In this document: positions 1 to 12,050 of the stretch, in pieces | Numbering within the stretch: position 1 is the first letter of the stretch | Layout: each line of letters opens with the position of its first letter | Assembly (NCBI GenBank): GCA_019112895.1 | Contig: DXIM01000008.1 | Coordinates: 44,493-108,492 of the forward strand | Length of the DNA stretch: 64,000 nt | Reading direction: 5' to 3' | DNA from: Candidatus Stackebrandtia faecavium | GTDB taxonomy: Bacteria > Actinomycetota > Actinomycetes > Mycobacteriales > Micromonosporaceae | The notes under the pieces: generated by a model | What the model was told of the DNA's origin: nothing | Database searches by the model: none | Seen by the model: only the letters and a program-made list of their open reading frames with translations | Position numbers and translations under genes: made by a program

Positions 1-718
1 TGAACGCCGCCGGTTTGCCCACTAGGGCGCGGTCCAGTTCATTGAGGTCGGGGCCGGCGCCGTTCCACGGGATTGACACGGGCGTCGCGTCGAGGGCTTC
101 CAGGATGTCGAAGATCCGGGCAATTGTCGGGGCTGCTACGACGACTCGGTCGCCAGGGTGGATGAGAGCCGACAGGGTCATTTCCAGGGCGTCGACCGCA
201 CCGTGCAGCGTTAGGAAGGTATCGGTCTCGAATGGCCAGGTCGCAGCGACCGCGTCGCGCAGCTGTGGGGTGATCGGTTCAGCGAATTGGTGCCCGACGC
301 TGTCCTGGGCCAACGCGTACTCGAAGGCAGGGCCCAGGTCGATGGACGGAACCTCCTTGCACCAGAGGTTGCCTAGGTCGATGGACATGGTGATAGACGC
401 GCGGATCATGGATTCGAAACGTTTGGCATGTGGCGGGGTTGGTTGTGCGATGACGGTGGTGCCGCCGCGACGTTTGCTTTCGACGAGTCCTTGGGCTTGG
501 AGTTCACGCCAGGCTTGACCGACCGCGGAACGACTCATGCCCAGTTCTTCGGATACCGACCGAATCGTGGGAAGCCTGGCGTGCGCCGGGATGCCGCCAG
601 TATTGATGAGTTCAGTCACAGTACGAGTCAGTGCGGCTGCAGTGCGTAGCGTGACGGCTCGGGTGATTGTGCTGAGGATGGCGCGTTCTGTCTGCATGAT
701 GGTTTTGTGCGCTCTCAT
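1..718 (-). CDS. MocR/PdxR-like GntR-family regulator with PLP aminotransferase-like domain (partial, C-terminus beyond window start)
   Basis: Reverse-strand reading frame open to the window edge (so absent from the ORF track): MRAHKTIMQTERAILSTITRAVTLRTAAALTRTVTELINTGGIPAHARLPTIRSVSEELGMSRSAVGQAWRELQAQGLVESKRRGGTTVIA (GntR wHTH), then aminotransferase-like ...TWPFETDTFLTLHGAVDALEMTLSALIHPGDRVVVAAPTIARIFDILEALDATPVSIPW. Confidence 0.85.
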   Translation of the reverse strand, partial: MRAHKTIMQTERAILSTITRAVTLRTAAALTRTVTELINTGGIPAHARLPTIRSVSEELGMSRSAVGQAWRELQAQGLVESKRRGGTTVIAQPTPPHAKRFESMIRASITMSIDLGNLWCKEVPSIDLGPAFEYALAQDSVGHQFAEPITPQLRDAVAATWPFETDTFLTLHGAVDALEMTLSALIHPGDRVVVAAPTIARIFDILEALDATPVSIPWNGAGPDLNELDRALVGKPAAF

Positions 719-723
719 AATAG

Positions 724-741
724 TTATGTCCATGGACATAA
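724..741. promoter_or_regulatory. 18-bp perfect palindrome TTATGTCCATGGACATAA, candidate operator of the MocR-like regulator
   Basis: Sequence equals its own reverse complement. It lies in the divergent intergenic region between the MocR gene (start 718) and the SBP gene (start 840). Confidence 0.6.
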
Positions 742-839
742 TGACTTTAACGTTGGGTTAAGTCTAACTATGGTTTACCCAATCAGGCGATGTGGCGTTG
801 GGGCAGCGCCTATCAATTCAAGTTTTCTCGGAGGAATCC

Positions 840-2534
840 ATGACGAGGACTCGTCGTATCTCCTTGGTCGCCGCGGCCGCCGCGTTGCTTACCACAGCAG
901 CATGCACATCCGCCGGACCCACGGACGAAGAAGCAAGCGACAACGAGGTCCAGGAGGTTACCGACGGTGGCGAAATCACCATCGCCGCGACGAGCGATAT
1001 AACCGACTGGAACCCGATCTCAGCTAACGGTGACACCACCGGGCAACGGCAGCAGCAATGGCCGCTGTATCCGCACCCGTTCCTCACGAACCCGGACACC
1101 TCCGTGGTCATGAACGAGGCGCTACTCAAAAGCGCCGACGTGGTCGAAGAGGACCCGATGACCGTGGAATACGTCCTGCAGGACGAAGCACAATGGTCCG
1201 ACGGCACCCCGATCAGCGCGGATGACTTCATCTACACCCAGGCTGTTCAGGATCCCGAGCAGTGCGAAGACTGCCTGGCCGCGTTCACCGAGGGATACAG
1301 CGACATCGAATCGGTGGAAGGCAGCGACGACGGCAAGACCATCACGATGGTCTACTCCGAACCGTTCTCGGAATGGCGCAGCCTGTTCAACTACATCCTT
1401 CCGGCCCACGTCGCCGACGAATACGGCGACCTCGCCACAAGCTTTAACGAAGGCTTCGTCGAGAACGTGCCTGAGGTGTCGGGTGGCCCGTACATGGTCG
1501 ATAACCACACCAAAGGCATCTCGATGACGATGGTGCCGAACCCGAAGTGGTACGGCGAAGGTCCGCATCTGGAGAAAATAACGACCCGTTACATCACCGG
1601 CGAAAGCGAGCAGCTGACCGCGTTGCAAAGCGGCGAAGTGCAGCTCGTGTACGACACGCCGACGGTCGACACGAAGGAGCAGGCCGAGCAATTGCCGAAC
1701 ATGACAGTCAGGACCGGTTCGACCCTGACCTACTACCACCTCGGCATGAAGACCACCGGCGAAACGATGAGCGACGAACCGCTTCGCAAAGCGATCGCTA
1801 CCGCGTTTGACCTTAGTGACATGCGTGAACGCACCATCGGCCAGTTCGCCGAAGACGTGCCGCAGATGAAGAGCTCGGTGTACGTCCCCGACCAGAAGAT
1901 CGGCGGGGAAGAGGCATACCAGGACAACCTCAGCGACCTGGGTATCGGTGCCGGCGACGTCGACAAGGCTAAGAAGATCCTCGAAGACGCCGGATACGAG
2001 ATCAAGAAGGACAAGCTGATTCAGCCTGACGGCAAGCCTCTGCGTGACCTCAACTTCCTGACGCTCGGCACCGACGTGTTGCGGATGGAGCTGGCCCAGA
2101 TTGCGCAGCAGCAGCTGCTCAAGATCGGCATCACCGTCAACATCGATGCCGCCGACGGTGCCCAGTACAGTCCCGCGCTGCGCGACGGCGATTTCGACAT
2201 CATGGCGACCGGTACCGCGCTCGACCTGGGGCCGCTGTCGATGCAGCAGTGGTACGGCACGGACGCACCCCGCTCCTTCGGTTACTCAAACGAGAAAGCC
2301 GACGAGCTGATGGCATCCGCATCGTCTGAATTGGATCCGAAGAAGCAGATCGAGCTGATGAACGAGCTGGACCGTGTGCTCTTGGACGACGGTGTCGTGC
2401 TGCCACTGTTCGGCACGCCGATGATGGCGGTGTACCCGCAGGAATTCGGAAACATCTTCATCAACCCGAGCAAATACGGCACGACGATGAATGTGGAGCA
2501 ATGGGGACAGCTGGCTGAACCCGGCGCATCGTAG
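840..2534 (+). CDS. ABC transporter substrate-binding lipoprotein, family 5 (peptide/nickel type)
   Basis: RBS GGAGG before ATG 840; MTRTRRISLVAAAAALLTTAAC lipoprotein signal with Cys; SBP_bac_5 features (QWSDGTPISADDFIYT, SGGPYMVDN). Track ORF starts further upstream at 792. Confidence 0.93.
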   Translation: MTRTRRISLVAAAAALLTTAACTSAGPTDEEASDNEVQEVTDGGEITIAATSDITDWNPISANGDTTGQRQQQWPLYPHPFLTNPDTSVVMNEALLKSADVVEEDPMTVEYVLQDEAQWSDGTPISADDFIYTQAVQDPEQCEDCLAAFTEGYSDIESVEGSDDGKTITMVYSEPFSEWRSLFNYILPAHVADEYGDLATSFNEGFVENVPEVSGGPYMVDNHTKGISMTMVPNPKWYGEGPHLEKITTRYITGESEQLTALQSGEVQLVYDTPTVDTKEQAEQLPNMTVRTGSTLTYYHLGMKTTGETMSDEPLRKAIATAFDLSDMRERTIGQFAEDVPQMKSSVYVPDQKIGGEEAYQDNLSDLGIGAGDVDKAKKILEDAGYEIKKDKLIQPDGKPLRDLNFLTLGTDVLRMELAQIAQQQLLKIGITVNIDAADGAQYSPALRDGDFDIMATGTALDLGPLSMQQWYGTDAPRSFGYSNEKADELMASASSELDPKKQIELMNELDRVLLDDGVVLPLFGTPMMAVYPQEFGNIFINPSKYGTTMNVEQWGQLAEPGAS

Positions 2535-2584
2535 GCCCGACACGACCACTCCGGACACAACTATGACGAAGGACAACGATTTTC

Positions 2585-4081
2585 GTGACTGAAGAATTCA
2601 TCGTCGTGACACCGCATGACGCGCTCGAATTCAACGACGTGTACCGCAACACCACCGGAAGCGCCGGCTACCTGGCATGCAACAACATCTTCAACCGGGT
2701 CGTGCTCAACGAATGGAACGAGATCAACCCGTTCCCCGACCTGGCGACGCACTGGGAATGTCTGGACGGAGCCACGCGCTGGCGCTTCCACCTGAACCAG
2801 GCGGCGCGCTGGCACGACGGCGAGCCGGTGACGGCGCACGACGTGGCCTACACCCATAGCCACGCGAAGGAGATGGGATACACAGGCGGACGGTTCATGC
2901 GCGATGTGGAGCAAATCGTCGAAGTGGATGACCACACCGTCGACTACCACTTGGCCAAACCCAACTCGGGCTTCTTGGTCTTGCTGGGCAACTTCATCTT
3001 CACCCACATCCTCCCGGCGCACCTGTTCGAAGGCACCGACTGGTCGACGAACCCGCACAACCTGAACCCCGTCGGTTCTGGCCCGTTCCGGTTCGCCGAG
3101 TGGATCCCCGGGGACCGCATCGTCATGGAAGCGGTCAAGGACCACTGGGGGCCGCGCCCCCAGATCGACCGGCTCACGCTCAAGATCGTTCCCGACCGGG
3201 ACGAATGCGTGCGCATGGTCGCCCGCGGCGAAGCACACTATTTCCCGCAGGACACGCTCACGAAGGACAGGCTTCACCTCCTCGACGGCGCGACCGCGAA
3301 CATCGAGGTGATGAAGGACCCGGGACCGGGCATGGCCCTGTTGGACTTCAACCATCGCGACCAGCTGTGGCAGGACACAACGGTGCGCAAAGCAGTCGCG
3401 CACGCGATAAACCGGGATGAGATCGCCACGTTGGCGGATCCCGGGGTGTCGCAGGCGTGGCCGCACTACCTGCTGGCCTCGACAGACTGGGCATTCAACC
3501 CTGACGCCAAGGCCGCCGACCACGACGTGGCCGAAGCGAAGAAGTTGCTGTCGGAAGCGGGAGCGGCCGACGACCTGGCGGACCGCACTCTCCGGCTGTA
3601 CTACATGGAGTTGTTCGACGGCCATCGCCCGTTGGCGGCGATGATCGCCGATCAGCTGAAGCAGGTCGGCATCAATGTGGTCGTGGAAGGGCTGTCCTCA
3701 CCGGATTGGGCCGCCAAAGTGAACCAGGAACACGATTTCGACCTTGTGATCGTGGGCGGAGCGCTCACACCGGACCCGGAAATCACGTCGCCGAAATACT
3801 CCTCCACCGGTGACGGCAACTTCGCCGGGCATCGCAACCCTGACGTGGACGCGGCCTATGAAGCCGCGCGCAGTGTCGCGACGCTGCCGGAACGCGGCCA
3901 GCACTATAAGCGGTTGCAGGAGGTCTGGGCGCGTGACGTCGAATGGGTACCACTTTTGTGGTACGGCACCTACTTCGCGCGAAGCGCCGACTTCTTCGGC
4001 TGGTCAGATCAGGTCGCGTACTCGGTGCCGTGGTGGCACTGGGGACGGATCCGTCGCGTCAACGGTAAATCGGGCAACTGA
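2585..4081 (+). CDS. SBP_bac_5-like protein without signal peptide (paralogue A)
   Basis: GTG start; in-frame TGA at 2564 rules out an N-terminal extension; MTEEFIVVTPHDALEFNDVYRNTTGSAGYLACNN...RWHDGEPVTAHDVAYTH...NPVGSGPFRF...WWHWGRIRR. Confidence 0.9.
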   Translation: MTEEFIVVTPHDALEFNDVYRNTTGSAGYLACNNIFNRVVLNEWNEINPFPDLATHWECLDGATRWRFHLNQAARWHDGEPVTAHDVAYTHSHAKEMGYTGGRFMRDVEQIVEVDDHTVDYHLAKPNSGFLVLLGNFIFTHILPAHLFEGTDWSTNPHNLNPVGSGPFRFAEWIPGDRIVMEAVKDHWGPRPQIDRLTLKIVPDRDECVRMVARGEAHYFPQDTLTKDRLHLLDGATANIEVMKDPGPGMALLDFNHRDQLWQDTTVRKAVAHAINRDEIATLADPGVSQAWPHYLLASTDWAFNPDAKAADHDVAEAKKLLSEAGAADDLADRTLRLYYMELFDGHRPLAAMIADQLKQVGINVVVEGLSSPDWAAKVNQEHDFDLVIVGGALTPDPEITSPKYSSTGDGNFAGHRNPDVDAAYEAARSVATLPERGQHYKRLQEVWARDVEWVPLLWYGTYFARSADFFGWSDQVAYSVPWWHWGRIRRVNGKSGN

Positions 4082-4114
4082 CGCAAGTCCATTTTGTAGC
4101 ATTAGGAGGATTCG

Positions 4115-5087
4115 ATGGCGGGGATGATCCTACGCAGGTTGGCAAGCGCCGTAGGTGTGCTGCTCCTTGCCTCGATCGTGATCTTCCTGGTGATCGCTGT
4201 ATCGGGCGACCCTTTGGGCGAACTCCGTGACCGGCAACCCCCTGTGTCGGAAACGGTGATCCAGGCCGAGGAAGCACGCCTCGGCCTGGATCAGCCACTG
4301 CACATCCGCTACCTGGACTGGGTCTCGGGCCTATTCCAGGGCGACTTGGGACCATCCACGGTCGCCACTCGCGATATCGGCGCCGAGATCGGCAGCCATA
4401 TCGGGGTGACCTTGCGTCTCGTCGTCGTGGCAGTGGCTATCGCCCTGGTGCTGGCGTTGATCGCGGGAACTATTTCCGGGCTGCGCCAGCACCGTTTCCC
4501 CGATGTCGTGATCACACCGATGACGTTCTTCATGCTCGCGTTGCCATCATTTTGGATGGCGGTCCTGTTCAAACAGTGGGGCATCTACTTTAACGATCAG
4601 GTCGGCTCTTCCGTCTTCGCCACCGTAGGCGCCAACTCCGTGCCACCGCCTCAAGGTTTCGTACCGTTCCTACTGGACTCCGCGGCCCACCTCGTCCTAC
4701 CGACCATAGTGCTAGCTCTGGTGCATTTCGCCACCTGGAACAGATACCAGCGCACGGCCATCGCCGACTCGCTGGCCAGCGACCATGTGCGGTTCGCGGT
4801 TTTGAAGGGGCTATCGCGTGGGCGTGTCGTCCGCAGCTACGTGGTGCGGCCGGCGCTGATCCCCATCATCACGATCGTGGCTTTGGATCTGCCCGTGTTG
4901 CTGTCGGGCGCCGTGATCACCGAGACCGTTTTCCAATGGCGCGGCATGGGTGGGTTCCTGTTGGAGTCGATCAACCTGCGCGATAGCAACGCCGTGCTCG
5001 CGTGGCTTCTGATCGCCGCTATTGCCGTCGTCGTGTTCAACCTCATTGCCGACCTGTTGTACGCGATCGTGGATCCGAGGGTGCGCT

Positions 5088-5098
<11 letters not shown>
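4115..5098 (+). CDS. Peptide ABC transporter permease (DppB-like)
   Basis: RBS TAGGAGG; multi-TM BPD_transp_1 permease pattern; overlaps the next CDS. Confidence 0.93.
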
Positions 5099-6838
<1,740 letters not shown>

Positions 6839-6842
<4 letters not shown>

Positions 6843-7723
6843 ACGAAGCATTGCTGTCCACGACCGACCTGGTGAAGCATTTCCGGCCCCCGCGCAGCGC
6901 GCGTCGTCGCGGTCAAAACGTGATTCACGCACTGTGTGGAGTGGACATTCGCATCGATCGTGGTCGCACGCTCGGCATCGTCGGTGAGTCCGGATCAGGG
7001 AAGACGACCCTGTTGCGCACGCTGCTGGGGCTGGAAAAGCCGACTGTGGGTACGGTCGAATACGCGGGACGGGATGTGACCGCGATGCGTGGCGAGGCCG
7101 CCAAGAAGTTCCGCGCCGACGTCTCCGTCGTGTTTCAAGACCCCTATACCTCTTTGGATCCGCGGATGACGGTGTCGGACCTGTTGAGTCAGCCGGCCAA
7201 GATCCAGCGGCAAAAGTTTCCCGCCGCTCGAGTTTACGACCTGCTAGACCAGGTGAAGCTTCCCCGTGGCAGCGCAGGGAAGTTTCCGCATGAGTTCTCG
7301 GGCGGGCAGCGTCAACGTATTGCGATCGCGAGGGCACTGGCCCTGGAACCAGAACTGATCGTGTTGGACGAGCCTGTTTCCGCGCTTGACGTATCGGTTC
7401 AGGCGGAGATTGTGTCGCTGCTGCGCGAATTGCAGGAGGCACGCGACGTGTCGTACCTGTTCGTCGCTCACGACCTCGCTGTCGTCGCCGATATCTCGCA
7501 CACGGTGGGAGTCATGTACGGCGGCCAGATGGTCGAATCCGGCCCGACGTCTCGCGTGTTGTATGAGCCAACGCACGCCTACACCAGGGCCCTGTTGACG
7601 GCGGTGCCGGTTCCGGATCCGCGGATCGAAAAAGCAAAACCACCGTTCTTGAGGCCGCTGTGGCCCACAAAGGATGACCAGCCGCAGCCGTGCCCGCACG
7701 GAGATCTTCTCAAACATAGGTGA
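6839..7723 (+). CDS. Oligopeptide ABC transporter ATP-binding protein (DppF-like)
   Basis: ATGA overlap with preceding CDS; Walker A GESGSGKTT, signature FSGGQRQRIAIARALALEPELIVLDEPVSALD. Confidence 0.95.
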
Positions 7724-7750
7724 CGCGTATCCGCGTCGGAAAGGCCGGTC

Positions 7751-9253
7751 ATGACCCTCGAGTTTGTGGTGGCAACACCCCATGACGCCCGCGAGTTCAA
7801 TGACGTTTATCGCAACACCACCGGCAGCGCTGGCTACCTGGTGTGCAACAACGTTTTCAACCGGGTGCTGTTGAACGAATGGTACGAGATCAACCCGTTC
7901 CCCGATCTGGCGACGCACTGGGAATGTCTGGATGGGGCGCGCCGGTGGCGCTTCCATCTGAACCAGGCGGCGCGTTGGCACGACGGCGTGCCGGTGACGG
8001 CGCACGACGTGGCCTATACCCATAGCCATGCGAAGGAGATGGGATACACCGGCGGCATGTTCCTCGGCGATGTCGAAAAGATCGTCGAGGTCGGTAAACA
8101 TACTGTGGACTACCACTTGTCGACGCCGAACGCGGGCTTTTTGGTGTTGCTGGGCAACTTCATCTTCGCCCACATCCTCCCGGCGCACCTGTATGAGGGC
8201 ACCGACTGGTCGACGAACCCGCACAACCTGAACCCCGTCGGCTCCGGCCCGTTCCGTTTTGTCGAATGGGTCCCGGGTGACAAGGTCGTCATGGAGGCGG
8301 TCAAGGACCACTGGGGACCAAGGCCCGAGATCGACCGTCTGACGATCAAGATCGTTCCCGACCGGGACGAATGCGTGCGGATGGTCGCCCGCGGCGAGGC
8401 GCACATCGTCACACAGGACACCCTGACGAAGGACCGGCTGCACCTCATGGACGACGCGGTCGACGCCGAAGTCCTCACGCGGCCCGGGCCGGGCATGGCG
8501 TTGCTGGACTTCAATCACGGTAGGAAATTGTGGCAGGACGAACGGGTCCGCCGTGCCGTCGCCCACGCGATCGACCGTTCGCGGATCGAAGAGCTGGGCG
8601 ATCCGGGAGTGTCGCAGGCCTGGGACCACTACCTGTTGGAATCGACGCCGTGGGCGTTCAACCCGGATGCGAAGGCGCCCGAACACGATCTCGATAAGGC
8701 CGAGACGCTGCTTGTCGAGGCGGGAGTTCAACGCGGACACGACGGCGGACGCGGCTCGCTAAACATGTTTTATATGGACACATTCCACGGCCACCGTCCG
8801 TTGGCGCAGATCGTGTCGGATGCCTTGGAACGCTTGGGTTTCTCTGTCACGTTCGAAGGTTTGTCCTCGGTCGACTGGGCGCGACGTATACGCACCGACG
8901 GCGACTTCGACCTCATCGTCGTAGGTGGAGCTTTGGCGCCGGACCCGGAGATTACGCGCACGAAGTATTCCTCCGGCGGTAAAAACAACATGGCCGGCCA
9001 CCGCAATGCCGATGTGGACGCCGCCTATGAGGCGGCCCGCGCAGCCACAACCCGTGAGGAACGCGGAGAGCACTATAAGCGGCTGCAAGAGATCTGGGCC
9101 CGGGACACCGAATGGGTGCCGTTGTTTTGGTACGGCACCTACTACCCACGTAGTACCCGCTTTTTCGGCTGGGCCGACCAGCTCGGTTACTCGATTCCAT
9201 GGTGGCACTGGGGCCGTATTCGTCCCGTCGCCGCTTCCGGCAATTCCCAGTAG
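7751..9253 (+). CDS. SBP_bac_5-like protein without signal peptide (paralogue B)
   Basis: MTLEFVVATPHDAREFNDVYRNTTGSAGYLVCNNVFNRVLLNEW...; in-frame TGA at 7721-7723 with no upstream start; strongly similar to the ORFs at 2585 and 9280. Confidence 0.9.
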   Translation: MTLEFVVATPHDAREFNDVYRNTTGSAGYLVCNNVFNRVLLNEWYEINPFPDLATHWECLDGARRWRFHLNQAARWHDGVPVTAHDVAYTHSHAKEMGYTGGMFLGDVEKIVEVGKHTVDYHLSTPNAGFLVLLGNFIFAHILPAHLYEGTDWSTNPHNLNPVGSGPFRFVEWVPGDKVVMEAVKDHWGPRPEIDRLTIKIVPDRDECVRMVARGEAHIVTQDTLTKDRLHLMDDAVDAEVLTRPGPGMALLDFNHGRKLWQDERVRRAVAHAIDRSRIEELGDPGVSQAWDHYLLESTPWAFNPDAKAPEHDLDKAETLLVEAGVQRGHDGGRGSLNMFYMDTFHGHRPLAQIVSDALERLGFSVTFEGLSSVDWARRIRTDGDFDLIVVGGALAPDPEITRTKYSSGGKNNMAGHRNADVDAAYEAARAATTREERGEHYKRLQEIWARDTEWVPLFWYGTYYPRSTRFFGWADQLGYSIPWWHWGRIRPVAASGNSQ

Positions 9254-9279
9254 TAATTCTTCTTAGGAAAGTGATGAAT

Positions 9280-10761
9280 ATGCGAGAACTGGTCGTGGCC
9301 AGTCCCACTGACGCAGTGGAATTCAATGACGTGTACCGCAACACCACCGGTAGTGCCGGGTACATGGCGTGCAACAACATTTTCAACCGGGTGGTGTTGA
9401 ACGAATGGTATGACATCAACCCGCATGCGGATTTGGCGACGCACTGGGAATGTCTGGACGGCGCGCGGCGCTGGCGTTTCCACCTGAACCAGGCGGCGCG
9501 TTGGCACGACGGCGTGCCGGTGACGGCGCACGATGTCGCCTATACCCATAGTCACGCCAAGAAGATGGGCTATACGGGTTCCATGTTCCTCGACGACGTG
9601 GAGGAGATCGTCGAGGTCAATAAACACACTGTGGACTACTGTTTGTCCACACCGAATTCGGGTTTTTTGGTGTTGCTGGGCAACTTCATCTTCGCCCACA
9701 TCCTGCCTGCCCATTTGTATGAGGGCACCGACTGGTCGACGAACCCACATAACTTCCAGCCTGTGGGTTCGGGACCGTTCCGCTTTATCGAGTGGGTCCC
9801 GGGCGACCGCGTCGTCATGGAAGCAGTCAAGAACCATTGGGGGCCACAGCCCGAGATCGACCGGCTCATCCTCAAGATCGAGCCCGACCGGGACGAATGC
9901 GTGCGCATGGTCACGCGCGGCGACGCTCACGTAGTACCGCAGGACACGCTGACCAAAGACCGCTTGAATTTGATGGACGGCGCCACCCATGCCGAGCTCG
10001 TGACTTTCGAAGGGCCGGGCATGGCGTTGCTGGACTTCAATCATGGCAGCACGTTGTGGCAGGACGAACGGGTTCGCCGCGCCGTCGCCCACTCGATCGA
10101 CCGTTCGCGCATCGAAGAGTTGGCCGACCCCGGCGTCTCGCGCGCGTGGGACCACTACCTGCTCGAGTCGACGCAGTGGGCCTTCAATCCTGACGCGAAA
10201 GCGCCCGGGTTCGATATGGATCAGGCGGAGAAACTCCTCGACGACGCGCAGGTCGTCCGCGATGACAATGGTTCGCGCGGCAGCCTACGCTTGTTCTACA
10301 TGGACAATTTCCATGGTCACCGTCCGTTGGCGCAGATCGTGTCGGAAGCGTTGGAACGCTTGGGTTTTTCCGTCACATTCGAAGGCTTGTCCTCGGTCGA
10401 CTGGGCCCGCAAGATCCGCGATGAGCACGACTTCGATCTGATCATCGTGGGTGGCTCGATGGCCCCGGACCCGGAGATCACGCGGACGAAGTATTCCTCC
10501 GGCGGCAAAAACAACATGGCCGGCCACCGCAATCCCGACGTCGACGCCGCTTACGCGGCTGCCCGGGCTGCTGCCACACGAGAGGAACGCGGGGAGCACT
10601 ATAAGCGGCTACAGGAGATCTGGGCTCGTGACACCGAATGGGTGCCGTTGTTTTGGTACGGGATGTACTTCCCCCGCAGCAACAGCCACTTCGGATTCTC
10701 GGATCAATTGGGATGGTCCGTGCCATGGTGGCACTGGGGCCGCGTACGGCCCACGGCGTGA
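9280..10761 (+). CDS. SBP_bac_5-like protein without signal peptide (paralogue C)
   Basis: MRELVVASPTDAVEFNDVYRNTTGSAGYMACNNIFNRVVLNEW...; track ORF begins at 9199 but the RBS (AGGAAAG) and paralogue alignment favour 9274/9280. Confidence 0.88.
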   Translation: MRELVVASPTDAVEFNDVYRNTTGSAGYMACNNIFNRVVLNEWYDINPHADLATHWECLDGARRWRFHLNQAARWHDGVPVTAHDVAYTHSHAKKMGYTGSMFLDDVEEIVEVNKHTVDYCLSTPNSGFLVLLGNFIFAHILPAHLYEGTDWSTNPHNFQPVGSGPFRFIEWVPGDRVVMEAVKNHWGPQPEIDRLILKIEPDRDECVRMVTRGDAHVVPQDTLTKDRLNLMDGATHAELVTFEGPGMALLDFNHGSTLWQDERVRRAVAHSIDRSRIEELADPGVSRAWDHYLLESTQWAFNPDAKAPGFDMDQAEKLLDDAQVVRDDNGSRGSLRLFYMDNFHGHRPLAQIVSEALERLGFSVTFEGLSSVDWARKIRDEHDFDLIIVGGSMAPDPEITRTKYSSGGKNNMAGHRNPDVDAAYAAARAAATREERGEHYKRLQEIWARDTEWVPLFWYGMYFPRSNSHFGFSDQLGWSVPWWHWGRVRPTA

Positions 10762-10883
10762 CTGAAGTGGCTTACGATCACACGCTGACAGAGTCGTGAA
10801 TCTTTGTGACATTGCAACTGGTGGTGGTCGTCATCATCGCGATGGCGCCCACCACCGTAGGTTTTCGCGTACGAACGCAGATG

Positions 10884-10922
10884 GCGTGGGCCTTCCCGCG
10901 GGTATGTCACCCGGGCCCACGC
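10884..10922. terminator. Candidate terminator hairpin GCGTGGGCC...GGCCCACGC
   Basis: 9-bp perfect inverted repeat with 21-nt loop downstream of the transporter operon; no U-tract. Confidence 0.35.
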
Positions 10923-11236
10923 AAGAACCGGAAACATTGCGGAGGGGCGCGCAGATGCTGAACTAGCGTGCCTGGATCGGCCGGTCGCTCACACAGATGG
11001 CTGAGTTCGCCCAGGCAGCCGTCTTATGGAGACGCCTTCGTATGGTCGGACCCGCGTCCGGGTTCGGCGATGTTCGAGAGCCGGCAGAACGATGGCTGTG
11101 GCTGATGTGGACGTCTTGAAAATCGATGTGTCCACCGGATGTCATCGATGAATGTCGGGCTCAGCGTGGTGCGGACGGCGGCTGCAGTGCAATCGCGCTA
11201 CAACCGCTGCCCGTGCGCCTCACACGCAGGAATGGG

Positions 11237-11791
11237 TCAATTGGAACGTTCACTGATGCGGTCCCGAATACGATCGACCAGGCCGGCGCCCGGGTCGATA
11301 ATCATGTTCGCTGGCGGAGTGTCCGGCGCTGACGGGTGGGGCCGAGTGGGCGCCACCTTTTTTGCCCGAAGAACGTGCGCCCCCAGCTCCTGCAGCTGTT
11401 CGTCGCTGCAATGTTCTTGAAGCAGTGGCAGTAGCTCGTCCTCTTCGTCCTCGACATGGTGGCGTATGTCGGCCATGAGCGTGCCCAGTTTTTCGTCGAA
11501 CGCAGGGTCGGTGACCTCGAGCCGTTCGAGATCCTTCATGACCCGTTCGGCTTCAGCATGCTCCTGAATCTCGTGTTCGGTGAGTTTATCGCCATTGGGG
11601 ATGTGCTCCCGGGCCGCCGGATACATGTACTGCTCCTCGGCGACCGAATGTTTGACCAGTTCGGTGATCACGTGGTCGACTAGGTCACGGCGTCGCTGCG
11701 GTTCGTCGGTGTGCTCCTCCAATTCCTTGAAGACGGTTTCCACCGCGCGATGGTCGTCGATGATGACTTGTACGAGATCGTTGTTCGACAA
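11237..11791 (-). CDS. Hemerythrin (HHE) domain-containing protein
   Basis: MSNNDLVQVIIDDHRAVETVFKELEEHTD...LVKHSVAEEQYMYPAAREH...HAEAERVMKDLE...HHVEDEEDELLPLL. Confidence 0.94.
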   Translation of the reverse strand: MSNNDLVQVIIDDHRAVETVFKELEEHTDEPQRRRDLVDHVITELVKHSVAEEQYMYPAAREHIPNGDKLTEHEIQEHAEAERVMKDLERLEVTDPAFDEKLGTLMADIRHHVEDEEDELLPLLQEHCSDEQLQELGAHVLRAKKVAPTRPHPSAPDTPPANMIIDPGAGLVDRIRDRISERSN

Positions 11792-12050
11792 GAACTCTCC
11801 TCCATGCCCCGTTATCCGTGCGTTCCCACGAAGAGCGGCGTACCCGAGGTACGAAACCCGTTTGTTCCGTCAAAGGTGCATCCGCATCGGTCGCCCGATC
11901 TGGGCGTCACACCGCAGTATCCGCCCCGATACCGAGTCATGTCGTCGAAGCCGGTAGATGAGTCGAAATTGGCAGGTGGGGTTTGAAGAGCCGTCGCGAT
12001 GGGCACTGAGTTCGGTAACGGTTATTTCTACGGGACTTCGAGGGGGAGAA

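Noticed and set aside
15-518. Plus-strand ORF 167 aa at the window start
   Set aside because: The reverse strand encodes a coherent GntR/aminotransferase regulator. The plus ORF is its complement.
7244-8740. Long antisense ORF (498 aa, minus) over DppF and SBP paralogue B, and similar antisense ORFs at 2561-3625 and 9187-10155
   Set aside because: They mirror strongly supported coding sequences. Arg/His/Val-rich mirror-frame composition is typical of high-GC DNA, and they recur at matching places simply because the sense genes are paralogues.
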